DNA of 64,000 nt from Rhizoclosmatium globosum (GCA_002104985.1 MCGO01000015.1:372001-436000); one strand, 5' to 3'; shown: positions 12,314 through 23,661, numbered from the stretch's first letter. A program made the numbers and translations. The notes: generated from the sequence alone by a model not told the origin.

Positions 12314-12997
12314 ATCACAGTGCGCAGTCTTCCACTTCCAAGCATTTTCCCATAGTGATGAGTTGAGTAAATGAATTTTAGGTAGAGGCGAAGTAGCGAT
12401 TATTCTATCAGCTACTGTATTTCTTCAGAATGAAGCAACTAAAAAAGAAATGAAATCACTTCCTCCAAAACCCCCATTCCATCGTCGAAACGGCAGTAAT
12501 AGAAGCCAAGTGGTTGTCAAACGACCCACCCGGCTCCAAATAAACTACCACCAGTATTAAAAAATAAAACTAAGAAACTCGATAACCTTCAACCAAAACC
12601 AACAGCACACACTCCATTCATGCTTGTCTAGAAGCTTTTTTTTTGTTGCTTGAGAAAGGGAACGAATGTTGGTTTGAGACGTAGTGTTGGAATGACATTC
12701 AGTGGGAGTAGAGAGCAGACTCGGAGCGAAGGACTCTTGGAAGGTTCCAGGAGAGAATGGGGCCATCGTGTCTTGGAGTCCGAGACTTGGAGTTTGGTCG
12801 GCAGACCAAGAAGAGAGCTTTTTGGTTCGAGAAAAAAGGAGCGCGCGAATATTTATACCTCTTGGTGGCGAAGAGTCAAAACAAACAAGAGTCATTTGGA
12901 CACTGTGATTATGTGGTTAAGTTTTGTGAAGAAAAAGGAATAGAGGTACTTTCTTCATTTTGGAAAATCTCTGTAAAAATAATAAAATGAAGAATAA
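12314..12997. other. intergenic, no gene recognised
   Basis: About 680 bases between the U6 promoter and the end of kinase copy 2. Short open frames on both strands have no recognisable motif. I see no repeat or RNA gene here. Confidence 0.5.
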
Positions 12998-14374
12998 TCA
13001 CAGATCACTTCCAATCAGCCAAGGATGTTCCAAAACTCCAACCAAATCCAGTCGACGCGACGGATCGACCATACACATTCCATTCAAAAGACTCCTTGCC
13101 CCAACACTGACACAGTCATCAAATTGGCAAGGAAATTCCCCCTCAACATCCAAAAACACATCTCAGAATGCTTTGAAGCCTTTGTAACACCAGCTTGTCT
13201 CCACCTCGCCACTTTTGGAAACCGACCTCGTTCTGACAGCAAAACAAACAGTACGATGCCAAGAGCAAACACATCCGATCGCCGTCCATCCAATTTATCC
13301 TGCAAAAATGGACTCCCCTCCAAAAACTCAACTGGCGCAACCTCTTCTGTCCCATACCTCAACACCCCCTCCTCAACGCGCCGACAATGCCCGTAATCTG
13401 CGATCATAACTCCAGGAAAGTCAGATTTGTTGACTCCGCCAAACGTACTCGTTGGATATTCCAGCAAGATATTTTCAAGCTTCACGTCTCCATGGAAAAA
13501 CCCAGCATTATGAATTGCAAGAAGGGCCAACGCGATTTGTCGCAGAATATGTTTGATGGGATCTGTTGGTAGTAGCTGAGATCCTTGCGTCTTTCGCATG
13601 TATCGTCTGTGTGCGAGTTGCCACGACCATAAGTCAGATGCACCAGATGAGAATTGAAGAGAATGTGCACGCATTTTCCCACAGCTAAGAGTTTGGAATT
13701 TGAGGTTTGGGTGATTGGTTCCTGGAATTCCAGCTGTCCAGTCACTCTATCGAACAGAGAATCCGTCAATATCGTCAGAGATTTGAACAATAACATTAAA
13801 CATACCCCAAAAAGCTCAGTAACCAAGTAGAAGTGGTTCCAATCTTGCCAAGCTGCGAGACAGCGTAAAACTCCTCGACTCTCGCAGACAGTATTTAACT
13901 CCCTCAAGTTTGTGATTTCTCCTGGAAACTCTTGGTTTCTTCCTGGGCGCGGCTTGTAAATAATTTTGATTGCGACAGGACCTTGGAAAACGCGTTTGTC
14001 CTGAAAGGTTACCATTAACAATGTTCTAGACCATGTTTCCTTGAAGCTTACCTCAGCCGCGACAACGCACCCATTTCCACCGAAACCAACGACACCAACA
14101 ACTCGATACTCATTCAAGAATTCAATAGACGAGTGTGCAAACGCGTTTATAACTGCAACCTTGGCTCGTTGTTCTGACGTCAACCCATCATACAAGAACT
14201 CCGTCTTTCTCGAAGCCGCGTCTCCAATCTGTTTCATAAGCTCCGGCGGAACAAGAATCTTAGCTTTCGTCTTTCCCGGCTTCCTGTCAACAGGCTTCAC
14301 GGCATCGGGTCAACGGAGGAAGTAGTGCCAAAGGTGAGGTTTGACAGGCTCGAGAGCAGGTTCAATGAGATCAT
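12998..14374 (-). CDS. HGD-type protein kinase, copy 2
   Basis: Same family as copies 1 and 4-6. Glycine loop GFGGNGCVV, lysine motif VAIKIIYK, helix-C PGEITNLREL, catalytic loop FFHGDVKLENIL, metal motif DYG (IADYGHCRR) and activation-segment end APVEF. One intron (about 13994-14050) interrupts the small lobe and another lies near 13735-13804, after TELFG. The family linker GASDLWSWQLAHRRY is present. The start MISLNLLSS (14374) and the real end (EHPWLIGSDL, stop at 12998) each need a one-base shift, near 14283 and near 13138-13155, both at short homopolymers. Taken with these, the protein is full length and looks catalytically competent. Confidence 0.77.
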
Positions 14375-15025
14375 GGTCTGTAAAAGTGGCGGAAGAGTTC
14401 TTTGTGACAGAATTCTATAAACGCCATCAACACGTGGGGTTTTCTTTTTATGGGGGTGACTGCACCCCTTTCGCGTATGAGAACCCTCATTTTTCCAAGG
14501 AATCAAGTCAACGCCACCAAAATTTTGCGATCATAATAAGACAACAATGTTACAGCGCAACAAGTCATTTCAGCCACCGAAATAGAAGACAAATGAATAC
14601 AATAAGCGAGTCTTTGTGTGTGGGGGATGATATTTCGGAGACCCGCCAACTATGAACCTTGATAAACGATGTAGATCTCTTCCTTATTCACAATTCGCGT
14701 TCCACCACTTTCTTGAGATCCCAGTGAAAAGAAGACTGTTAACTATAATTTTTTGTAGAGACAGGTATATGAAAGTCTTCTGCTTATTACGTTTGTTTTG
14801 AAGTGAGATGTTTAGTTAACAGGGGACACGGGCACCATCAAATCATGCCAAATATCCTTGAAGCTTTCAAAGACTATGACAATGATAAATTGTTATTTGT
14901 GTCTTTTCTCCTTGCGTAAGGAGCTTGCATCAGATTGTCGAGATCGCCAGTCAATTCTTTCCCTGCAGACACCCCCCGCCATCAGCTAAGCAGCCCAATT
15001 TCATTTGCAAGCCGAGTGAAACAAG
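14375..15025. other. intergenic, divergent promoter space
   Basis: About 650 bases between divergent kinase copy 2 and the first NIPA gene. It contains a C/G-run palindrome-like stretch near 14450-14466 (gggggtgactgcacccc). No gene, RNA or mobile element was recognised. Confidence 0.45.
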
Positions 15026-16110
15026 ATGAGTAATCCAACAAGCAATTCAACATCGACTTCAAATCCAGCCTGGCAGAGTGTTGTTGGTGCTGCTCTTGCT
15101 ATTCTAAGCGGATTTTTTCTTGGCACGTCAGTAGTGCTTCGTAAGCGAGGATTAATCGAAATAGCTGCTGAAGGACACGATGTCACCAGTGGATCGCGAG
15201 CATATCTCAAGAATAAATTCTGGTGGCTCGGGATGCTGTTACGTAAGGCAAATTTATCAAAGGATACATTATTGAATAGGCTATTAGAAGCCGTTGGTGA
15301 AGTAGCTAATTTCGGAGCTTATGCGTTTTGTCCTACAATCTTAGTCACACCCATGGGAACTTTGGCCATCGTTTTCAACGCCATTCTTTCAAGCTATTTA
15401 CTAAACGAGAGTCTGGCATTTCTTGGAATCATGGGTTGCGGCCTATGTATGGTGGGAGTGATTTTGATTGTAATACATGCAATTCAGGCAAGCGACCCTG
15501 AAACTGTCATGGACTTTGTGTCGTATGTAATTCAGCCAGGTAAAAAAGACTTTAATTTAAAATTGCGTGATTCATTTCTCCTGTACCAGGATTCTTGGTG
15601 TATTCCGTGTTTATTGTCGTTCTCGTTCTTTGGCTCAAGTACTACGCCGAGCCTCGCTGGGCAAAACAAACACCATTTGTTTATATAGCAATGAGCTCTT
15701 GTGGTGGGGCCTACTTGGTACTGAGCGCACAAGGTGTTGGATCAGCGATTGTGTATTCAGCACGAAACTGGACCACAGACAACCAATTTTGGCAATGGCC
15801 GCTGTATCCATTGATATTATTTATGCTTTTGGCAGTTATTTATCAAATAACTTATTTGAACAAGGCTCTAGCTGTCAACCCAAGTGCCGTTATTTACCCA
15901 ATCAGTTTCGTATGCTTCAACGGAATGACAATAATTACAACTTCGATATTATTCCAAGAATTTCCAGTGGACACAGTATCCGCAGGAATCAGCGTTGCAG
16001 CAGGGCTTTTTGTGATTGTTGTGGGCGTAATTTTACTCTCCGTCAGCAAGAATGAGACGCAAGATATCGAAGTTACAGATAAAATCGGCGTGACAAGAGT
16101 TCTTCCATAA
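15026..16110 (+). CDS. NIPA-type magnesium transporter, copy 1
   Basis: A multi-pass membrane protein of the NIPA (DUF803) family, which moves Mg2+ across the plasma or endosomal membrane. It begins WQSVVGAALAILSGFFLGTS with RKRGL and continues ANFGAYAFCPTILVTPMGTL, the family signature. It then has VYIAMSSCGGAYLVLSAQG and KALAVNPSAVIYPISFV. About nine hydrophobic segments are visible. Introns: about 15242-15290 (joining LGMLLQ to AVGEVANF) and about 15541-15590. The start is the first ATG, followed by a Ser/Thr-rich leader. The neighbour at 16637 is a paralogue in the same orientation, so this is a tandem duplication. Confidence 0.9.
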
Positions 16111-16129
16111 GAAAATCAAAACAAGTAGC

Positions 16130-16539
16130 TCATTTCAGAGGTGACTCGTTGGCTACACTAAATGGGGATCCCTTGGCTGAGGTTAAAGCTCACACCTGAA
16201 GAGGAAGATTGATCCAGTCACAGAAGAACCAAATATTTTAAGAACTATATCGACAACGGCGAGTGAAGCACCAATGATTCATCAAACCGAATTGAGCACG
16301 GAACTTGACTTTCATATGTGGAAGCCCGAATCTTGGCACCAGTTTCCGAAAATGATCAACCGTCTCTAAATAGATTGACCTCAGTTGGTCGTCATTCCAG
16401 CACCTCAGGTAGATTTTCAGTTCCTGCACGTCGTTTGTCTATGAAAATTGAGCAAGGAATTCAATCCGATGAATCAAAGGAAATGGTAGAACGGGCCTAT
16501 GAAACACGATTTGTATCAATTGGAAATTTGGTGGTGTAA
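16130..16539 (+). other. possible cytosolic tail exon of NIPA copy 1, or a decayed fragment
   Basis: Coding-like sequence follows the apparent stop of NIPA copy 1. Successive frames read RGDSLATLNGDPLAEVKAH, EEPNILRTISTTASEAP and RHSSTSGRFSVPARRLSMKI, ending at 16539. It is Ser/Thr-rich with a basophilic kinase-type site (RRLS). It could be a regulatory C-terminal tail joined by splicing and broken by base errors, or a relic. The second NIPA copy has only a short tail, so the fragment is not shared. Confidence 0.35.
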
Positions 16540-16636
16540 AAATAAAACAGTGTGATTTGAACATTTGGGAATATCGAAGAGTCTACCATTTATACAAAGG
16601 ATCGATTTGGGTCATTGTTTTTTTGACGCAACTCTC

Positions 16637-17772
16637 ATGCCCAACCTATCCAGCACACCAACCTGGGAAAGTGTAGTTGGAATAACACTGGCAGTTTTAT
16701 CGGGCTTATTTCTTGGAACTTCAGTTGTTCTTCGTAAACGAGGGTTGATAGAAGTGGCTTCTGCTGGCCACGATGTCGTTCAAGGGTCAACAGCATACCT
16801 TAAGAACGCCTTCTGGTGGTCTGGAATGATACTTCGTAGGTATTACATGTTTATTGAAAGATTCTTACTGTTTGCAGAGGCTCTTGGGGAGATTTGTAAT
16901 TTCGGGGCGTATGCTTTTTGTCCCACAATTCTCGTGACGCCATTGGGGACTTTTTCCATCGTTTTCAACTCTACTTTGTCTCACTATATGCTACACGAAG
17001 TATTGACATTTGTGGGCAAAATTGGTTGTCTTCTTTGTGTTTTGGGAGTTGTAATGATTGTGATACATGCTCCAACCGATCAGGAAACAAACACAATTCC
17101 GGATCTGATGCAGAATGTTATAAACCCAAGTAAGTGATGCGAGAAATTCAAAGAAGAAGTTCTTATCTTTCGCAGTGTTCTTGTCTTATTCGGCTTTCAT
17201 TGTTGCATTGATTTTCTGGCTCAAACTTTATGCAGAGCCAAGATACGCGAAGAAAAGCCCCTTTGTTTATATTGCCATGAGCTCTTGTGGTGGATCCTAT
17301 TTGGTTCTGAGTGCTCAGGGAGTTGGCTCTTCCATTGTCACTTCCGCAAAAAACTGGAAGACGAATAACCAATTTTTGCAATGGCCTTTGTATCCATTGA
17401 TTGCATTTATGGGAATGGCTGTAGTTTATCAAATAGTGTACTTGAATAAGGTAAGCCATCAAACTAATCAAAATTCGATTCAACCATTGAGTCTTTCAGG
17501 CACTTGCCGCAAGTTCAAGCGCAGTCATATACCCTATCAGCTACGTTTGTTTCACTGGTATGACTATAATATCGACATGTTTCTTATATCGTGAACTTCC
17601 CTTCGAATCGGTCGATGATGGAGTTAGTATTATCCAAGGATTTTTAGTCATTGCATGCGGAGTCACTTTACTTTATACAAGCAGCTCTGAAAATAATCGA
17701 ATCGTACTTGAAAACCACAACCATGGCAATCACAGCAATGGAGCTGCGAGTCCAACAAAAACAAAAGTTTGA
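16637..17772 (+). CDS. NIPA-type magnesium transporter, copy 2
   Basis: Tandem paralogue of the gene at 15026, with the same intron positions. It starts MPNLSSTPTWESVVGITLAV and carries ICNFGAYAFCPTILVTPLGT, VYIAMSSCGGSYLVLSAQG and SSAVIYPISYVCFTGMTI. Introns are near 16837-16877, 17130-17175 and 17450-17499. The C-terminal tail is short, His/Asn-rich (NHNHGNHSNG) and ends TKTKV. The ATG at 16637 is preferred over an upstream in-frame codon because it aligns with the start of copy 1. Predicted role: Mg2+ uptake or membrane Mg2+ handling. Confidence 0.88.
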
Positions 17773-17816
17773 ATGATTATGAACATATATTTAAGTAAAA
17801 ATAGCTTTATGATATG

Positions 17817-18938
17817 CTAAAACTGAAGCCATTGATGATGAAGCGCTCTTTCCAAACTAAAACGATTCGATGGATCAACGCAACACATACCCCGCAACAG
17901 ATCCAATAGACTAGGTTCCACAACGGTCTCTCCGATTGGATAATTTCCACCATCCAGAAATATCAAGTCATCATAACCAAAGATTCCAGCCAGAGAAGGC
18001 TGCGAAAGAATGGGAAGCTCTCCATCCTCACTAACAAGCCCAGCCAACATTATTCCCATCGCGAATACATCTGCTTTTCGTCCATCAATTTGATACTTTG
18101 TGAACGGACTGTCGTGTAGTAATTCTGGCGGCGATCCCTCAACATTTCCATACCGTTCCATTCCATATGTAATACATCCTGCCGTTCCAAGCTCAACAAT
18201 CTTGACAAGAGGGCCTGCATCACTTGCGTACACGCCAAAAGAATCTAGCTTGATGTTTCCATGATAGTATCCCGCTTGATGTAATGCCAATAATGATTCG
18301 ACACATTGTTTGAACACTATTTGAATGAGTGAGGTCGGTATAGACGTCGTTCCAGCTGTTCTTTGGAAGTAATTGCGATGTGCACAGGCCCAACCACAGA
18401 GGGTATAAGACGACTGGTTGTGGGGGTTCTTTGGTGGCTGCGAAACAAGCTTTAACCATGGTGAACCTACAAAGTCAGTGATAATGTAGCAGAAATGTTC
18501 GTCCTTCCAATAGTCCAGTAGATGTACGCTGTGGCTGTTGTTTTGTAGTTGCTGAAGGATGTGAAGCTCTTGATTTGAATTGGCCCCAAACACAACCTTG
18601 ATTGTCACTGGCGCCCGCGATTGACGCTGCCGAGCCTCAAAGACGACGCACTGATCATCGAATCTAACGAGGCCTCGCACTTGGAACTCGGCAGTGATTC
18701 GCGGGTTTTGGCAGACTTGTGCTGTCACGGCTTTGGCCTTGTCCACGGATGAGAGCCCATCCAGTAAGAGAGGCTCGTATGGAGAGAGTGTTGCGAGACT
18801 TGATGATCGCGATGATAGGGATCCACGTGGTGAGAGTGGGGGCGTGTTGATGCTCATTAATTTGGTGGGTGATTCCAACGAATCAGGGTTGGAGGCAAAA
18901 CCGATTCGACTGCCTAACCGATAAGGAAAGAGAAGCAT
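17817..18938 (-). CDS. degenerate kinase-family member (pseudokinase), copy 3
   Basis: Clearly related to the neighbouring kinases along its whole length (373 codons, one uninterrupted frame), with the family ending VDPSNRFSLERALHHQWLQF. Key catalytic positions are lost: the glycine loop reads VRFDDQCVVFEAR with no glycines, the catalytic loop is YYHGNIKLDS (Asp to Asn), and DFG is replaced by ELG. The lysine motif VTIKVVF survives. It keeps a full-length open frame, so it is a pseudokinase rather than a broken gene, perhaps regulating its active paralogues. It is convergent with NIPA copy 2 (44 bases apart). Confidence 0.83.
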   Translation of the reverse strand: MLLFPYRLGSRIGFASNPDSLESPTKLMSINTPPLSPRGSLSSRSSSLATLSPYEPLLLDGLSSVDKAKAVTAQVCQNPRITAEFQVRGLVRFDDQCVVFEARQRQSRAPVTIKVVFGANSNQELHILQQLQNNSHSVHLLDYWKDEHFCYIITDFVGSPWLKLVSQPPKNPHNQSSYTLCGWACAHRNYFQRTAGTTSIPTSLIQIVFKQCVESLLALHQAGYYHGNIKLDSFGVYASDAGPLVKIVELGTAGCITYGMERYGNVEGSPPELLHDSPFTKYQIDGRKADVFAMGIMLAGLVSEDGELPILSQPSLAGIFGYDDLIFLDGGNYPIGETVVEPSLLDLLRGMCCVDPSNRFSLERALHHQWLQF

Positions 18939-18979
18939 AATTAATGAAGATGCGATTTATTATCTAGTTTATATAAATA

Positions 18980-20338
18980 CTATAGAGAAAACCAACGGTG
19001 TTGTAATACTCCCTCCAAAGTCAATCTGTTTGAAGGATTCACCATGCACATTTTGTTGAGCAGATCCCAAACATCACTTCCGCGTTCTAGTTGTCCAGGG
19101 ATATCTTGGAAAGGAAATTGCGAGCCTCCTAACGCCAACAGACCCACGAACCCAATATCACCATTGCTCATTTCCTCCATGACTTGTGGCAAACCGCCCT
19201 TGTCATCCAGCAATGCATACAGTACCATTCCCAATGCAAATACATCGCACATCCTTCCATCCAGCATCATATCCGTGTGTGGCGAATCATCCAGAAACTC
19301 AGGAGGGGAAAGGTCCATGGTTCCATAATGTTTGATACCATCTTTCACCCGTCGTGTGTGTCCGTAATCCGCTAGTTTAACGCTTGGATGGAGCACATCA
19401 TTTTCAGCAACTTGAATGAGAATGTTTTCCATCTTGATATCACCGTGGTAGTATCCCGTGTCATGCATGGCCAATAAAGCAAGAGCGATTTGATACATGA
19501 GGTTTTTGATGATTTCAAGTGGTATCCGCGTGTGACCCTTGTGCCGTTTCAGGTTATCGCGCAACATGAATGTGAACGCCCACAAGTCCGAAGCCCCCGT
19601 TGAACATGCAAGAGAATGCTGTGAGGTAACTCCTTGTGAAACGGTCTTGAATACCAGAGTCTTCATGGGTTCAGGGTTTCTGGCAAGGAGGAAGTTGTTG
19701 CCAAAGAGTTCAGTGACAAGGTAGAACTGCTGGGAATCCTGCCAAGCAGCGCGAGATATCAAGATTCCAGAAGACCGGACTTTCGAATTCAGTTTCAATA
19801 AGGAGACGATTTCGGGTGGTGTCGGGTCGTCATTCCCAACGTGCTTCTTGTAGATAATCTTGATTGCGACACTTGAGTCTTGCGATGGAGCGAGGACATC
19901 CTGGGCAGCGAGAACGACTCCGTTGGAGCCGAATCCTATTATGCTGTGGATTTTGTAGCGATGCAGGAACTGTTGAGGCGAGTTTGCGAAAGCTTGAAGC
20001 ACAGCGATTTTGGCTTTCGTTTCTGTGCAGTCAATAGCGGCAGTAGCAGTAGATGTATGTGGCAGTAACTCTGGTGGAATGACGAGTTTGACTTTGGGAC
20101 AAGGGAAGGCGTCATATTCGCCCACGTGCGTCGACGATAAGCTCTGACAGCTGGAGGAGGGTTGCGGGGAGGCCGGCGGTGACCACATTCCGTTGCGAAT
20201 AGTTGCTCCTGACATATTGAACGATATTTGGAGTTTCGAGAAAGGTGGTGGTGGTGGTGGTGGTGGTGGTTTTTTGGAACAGTTTTCCTTGTTTGTTTGT
20301 GACAATCTCCGATATGATATGTCCTTATCCGACGCCAC
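18980..20338 (-). CDS. HGD-type protein kinase, copy 4 (intact)
   Basis: The cleanest family member: 452 codons in one frame. Order: disordered N-terminus with an eight-proline run (about residues 24-31), small lobe with GFGSNGVVLAA, VAIKIIYK and PPEIVSLL, hinge region WQDSQQFYLVTELFG, family linker TGASDLWAFTFMLR, catalytic loop YYHGDIKMEN, metal motif DYG (LADYGHTRR), SPPEF, the DVFALGMVLY helix and terminal LQHRWFSL. All residues needed for phosphotransfer are present except the HRD arginine, which is Gly. No signal peptide or membrane segment is visible. It makes a good reference for the family. Confidence 0.88.
   Translation of the reverse strand: MASDKDISYRRLSQTNKENCSKKPPPPPPPPPFSKLQISFNMSGATIRNGMWSPPASPQPSSSCQSLSSTHVGEYDAFPCPKVKLVIPPELLPHTSTATAAIDCTETKAKIAVLQAFANSPQQFLHRYKIHSIIGFGSNGVVLAAQDVLAPSQDSSVAIKIIYKKHVGNDDPTPPEIVSLLKLNSKVRSSGILISRAAWQDSQQFYLVTELFGNNFLLARNPEPMKTLVFKTVSQGVTSQHSLACSTGASDLWAFTFMLRDNLKRHKGHTRIPLEIIKNLMYQIALALLAMHDTGYYHGDIKMENILIQVAENDVLHPSVKLADYGHTRRVKDGIKHYGTMDLSPPEFLDDSPHTDMMLDGRMCDVFALGMVLYALLDDKGGLPQVMEEMSNGDIGFVGLLALGGSQFPFQDIPGQLERGSDVWDLLNKMCMVNPSNRLTLEGVLQHRWFSL
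20244..20270. repeat. GGT trinucleotide repeat
   Basis: Nine GGT units on + encode the polyproline run of kinase copy 4 on the - strand. Confidence 0.9.
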
Positions 20339-20821
20339 CTGAGAGATAGGAATACTCCCATGTGAGTAAGGAAAGCATCAATTTGACAGCTTTCGACAGA
20401 ACGGATAGGCATAGGAAAAGATCTGGCCTTGTTGTATCTGTTCAGTGTTATCTGTTGTCTCCGGCTTGGTCCGAAGGTTCCGATATCAAACAGATATCCA
20501 ACATATGCGTCTTTCGAAATACGATAAGAGCGACAGACTGATATAACTTCCAGTTCTTGATTTAATCTAACATTAGCTAGCGCCTTAGTTTGCAATAAAG
20601 TATGAAAGGTGTTCGAAACATATGTATTTGATAATGAAGGAGAAAAAGAAAGTAGAGAAGAAAGAAGAATAGTCGGTCTCATCCTGAGAACACCGTTCAA
20701 TAGCTAAATGACCCAGCTGGATATCCTATCCATCGCCAACAATAGCACAAGCTCGCCTTATGAGCATAAACACAGAGAGAAAAACTCTCGCAAGTAACAA
20801 TTCCAACCACTAGCTGGTCCT

Positions 20822-21959
20822 TCACACATCCGCAAAGAATGGATGAGCCAAGACCTGATCCACCGAAACTCTCATGGTAGGATCCACACGCGTCATGGCA
20901 TACAAAATCTCCCACCCAGCTTCATCCAATTCCCCAACATCATTCAAAGGATATTCCCCATAGTTGCATCCAACGAGTCGACCATACCCAACCCTCCCCT
21001 TCATCACCTCCGCAACCATCGTAGGTACTTCCCCGCCTTCATTCAAAGCATAAACAGAACCATCCCAAGCGCAAACACATCTGCAGAACGACCATCCACT
21101 TCTCCACTCGCAAACCCAGAGTCCGAAAGAAACTCTGGCGCAGAGACTTCAGCTGTACCATACGCTTGATCCCCTGCGAGACATGTCTTGAGTGCCCAAA
21201 GTCCGCAAGCCGCACTGAAACGTCAGAACCAACAAGAACGTTCTCAATCTTGACGTCGCCGTGGTAATACCCATTTCCATGCATTTCCTGCAACGCAAGC
21301 GCGATTTGCTTGACGATGCGTTTGACGGGGTGGAGGGGGAGGTATGAGTGTCCCTCTGTATTGTGCAAGTGTTGACGGTGTGCAAAGGACCATGCCCAGA
21401 GATCTGAGGATCCAGAAGCGATTGGGAACGTGTATGACTTTTTGGTGGTTGGGATTGTGAAGGATAAGGGGGTGAGGGATGGGGATGTGGAGGCGAGCCA
21501 GTCTGAGCCGTGCAGTTCTGTTACGAGGTAGTGGTTTTGAGCGTCTTGCCAGTGTTCGATGTAGTGCAGGAGGTTGCTGGATGTTGATGTTGATTTGCTC
21601 AGTTGGAGGAGAATATCGATTTCGGGTGGGTTGGGAGCGTTGAAGGAGGGCTTGGATTTGTAGATGATTTTGATGGCTACTCCTGTGGTGGATCCTTGTG
21701 TGGCAGCGAGGACGACGCCGTTAGATCCAAAGCCGATAACTCGCTTTACTGAGTACTTCTGTTCAAAGTGAACTGGAGATGACACGAAGGCTGCAAAGAC
21801 TGCAATGCGGGCTGACTCTTCTGGAGTACGGTTCTGGTAGATGCTCTTTTGGTCAGGGAAGGTTGTTTGAGCTTTGGTAGCTGAAGTGGTAACTGGGCTA
21901 GAGGCTGTTGAGGCAGCAGAGTTGTGTCTGGAGCTGTCAGTGTTTGTGTTGCTGAACAT
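20822..21959 (-). CDS. HGD-type protein kinase, copy 5
   Basis: Family member with GFGSNGVVLAA, VAIKIIYKSK, NPPEIDILLQL, WQDAQNHYLVTELHG, linker SGSSDLWAWSFAHRQ, catalytic loop YYHGDVKIEN and DFG (LADFGHSRH). After GIK the frame moves by one base near 21163-21172. Downstream, the other frame gives YGTAEVSAPEF, a DVFALGMVLF helix and the ending VLAHPFFADV. It begins MFSNTNTDSSRHNSAASTAS, a Ser/Thr-rich leader. With the shift it is full length and looks active. Confidence 0.78.
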
Positions 21960-22543
21960 GTTGTAGTTTCAGTGGAAGTTGTTGAGTGCAAAGTTGCTGA
22001 GTGCGATTTCATTTTGGGGGGGAGAGTGGCTTCTATTTAACCGGTTAGGCGGCTGGCGGCTGTTCCACGAATCAATTCGTAATACTGCCACCCTCCACCC
22101 CCAACAAAAAAACATTTGTCATCGAGTCACACCCCCAAAAAGATGGCCATTTGAAATGAATTTGTTAATCGTTTGAAATCAGAGTATGTCGCTTTAGTAA
22201 TTGTCGTGAATGTACGGAATAACGACGCAGGACTGTACATCGAGCACTTTGCTGAGGAGATCAACACCCGAAAAGTGAACTTGAACATCATGTTCGACTG
22301 TTGAGTGCCAACGTGGTCGCTCAGTTTTGATTGACATCAGCCACCAATCCTTGAGTGCGAACCAGTCATTGTTCAGAATTTAATTCCGCACTTAACAACT
22401 CGAGTACAAAATATATCGATACTACAATATTTACAATGCAATAATGTTTACTGATAATCTTACAAAATGTATATGTACAGAGCATATGAATGAAATGAAA
22501 TAGATGGATGCAGCAGTAGTAACGGTTAATCAGAATCACAAAG
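21960..22543. other. intergenic between kinase copies 5 and 6
   Basis: About 580 bases, AT-rich, holding the promoter of copy 5 and the 3' end region of copy 6. A C-rich stretch ('ccaccctccacccccaac') lies near 22090. No gene or repeat was recognised. Confidence 0.45.
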
Positions 22544-23661
22544 TCATATACGGGTATCTTGTAACCACGAATGATTCAAAACTTGGCGCATGGTAATACG
22601 CTGAAAGGGTCCACACGACACATGGCATTCAACAAATCCCATCCTTCTTGGTCGAGATCAGAAATCCCAGATATCGGGTACCGCCCTCCATCATATACTT
22701 CGAGTGCCTCATACATTGATTCACAGGGAATAGAAGGAGCCGAGTCACCCGCGTCATTCAAGAGACTGAACATGACCATACCAAGAGCAAACACGTCACT
22801 ACAACGACCATCCAACTCTTCTGGTGCAAACGGAGAGTCTTCCAAAAACTCTGGAGGAGAGATCGCACGCGTTCCATAAGATTCGATGCCATTGTAAATA
22901 GTTCGTGCGTGTCCAAAGTCTGCCAATCGGATTGAAGTAGTGTGGGTGTTTGATGACAAGTCCGCCACTTGAGAGACAAGAATATTTTCGCACTTGACAT
23001 CACCGTGGTAGAAATTCTTGGAATGTATGAATGCAAGTGCTGATGCAGTTTGTTTGATTATTTGTCGGATTGGGTCAAGTGGAAGCAAGCGATGTCCTTC
23101 TGTTTTGTACAGGTACGTTCGGCTTGCGTAAATGTAAGCCCACAAGTCGCTTGAGCCATCGAAGAAGGGAAGGTTGTGAGTTGTAGAGACGTTTCTGTAG
23201 GTTGACGTGAAGGAGAGGGGTTTCAGTTTCGGATCATTCAATGCATCGATCCACGACTGTCCAAAGAGTTCAGTGACCAAGTAGAAGTGATTCGGGTCCT
23301 GCCAGTCCGCAATAGAACGCACAATGTACTTTGATGATCCCGCAGCGGACAGTGCTCTAAGAACAGCAATCTCAGGCGGCGGAGTCCTTACGATGCGACC
23401 TTCATCGAGCGGGTCTTTGTAGATGATTTTGATGGCGACGGCAGCGGATCCCGTTGAGCGAGTGAGGTCTTCTGCGGCGAGAACAACGCCGTTCGACCCG
23501 AAGCCAATCACTTTTGCCACGCGGAATCGATCGGAAAAGTCAAATGGATTCGCGGCGAAGGCGTTGACGATTGATGCGCGTGCCTTTTGTTCGGCGGAGA
23601 GGCCGGCGTAGAGACTGCGATCGTGTTCGTGTTCGAGTAAGAGTTGGTGGTTGATGCCCAT
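22544..23661 (-). CDS. HGD-type protein kinase, copy 6
   Basis: Family member starting MGINHQLLLEHEHDRSLYAG. Glycine loop GFGSNGVVLAA, VAIKIIYKDP, PPPEIAVLRAL, WQDPNHFYLVTELFG, linker GSSDLWAYIYASR, catalytic loop FYHGDVKCENIL, DFG (LADFGHAR) and SPPEF. The first frame stops at 22570s (FSVLPCAKF). A one-base shift at an AAAGGG stretch near 22606 restores the family ending ITMRQVLNHSW and a stop at 22544. It is otherwise intact and probably active. Confidence 0.82.

Noticed and set aside
12557..12943. Short open frames between U6 and kinase copy 2 as a gene
   Set aside because: No motif, no splice-supported extension, and frames open on both strands equally.
19939..20700. Long minus-strand frame with a poly-His run
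   Set aside because: It is another frame over the GGT repeat and kinase copy 4; the kinase frame has all the conserved motifs.
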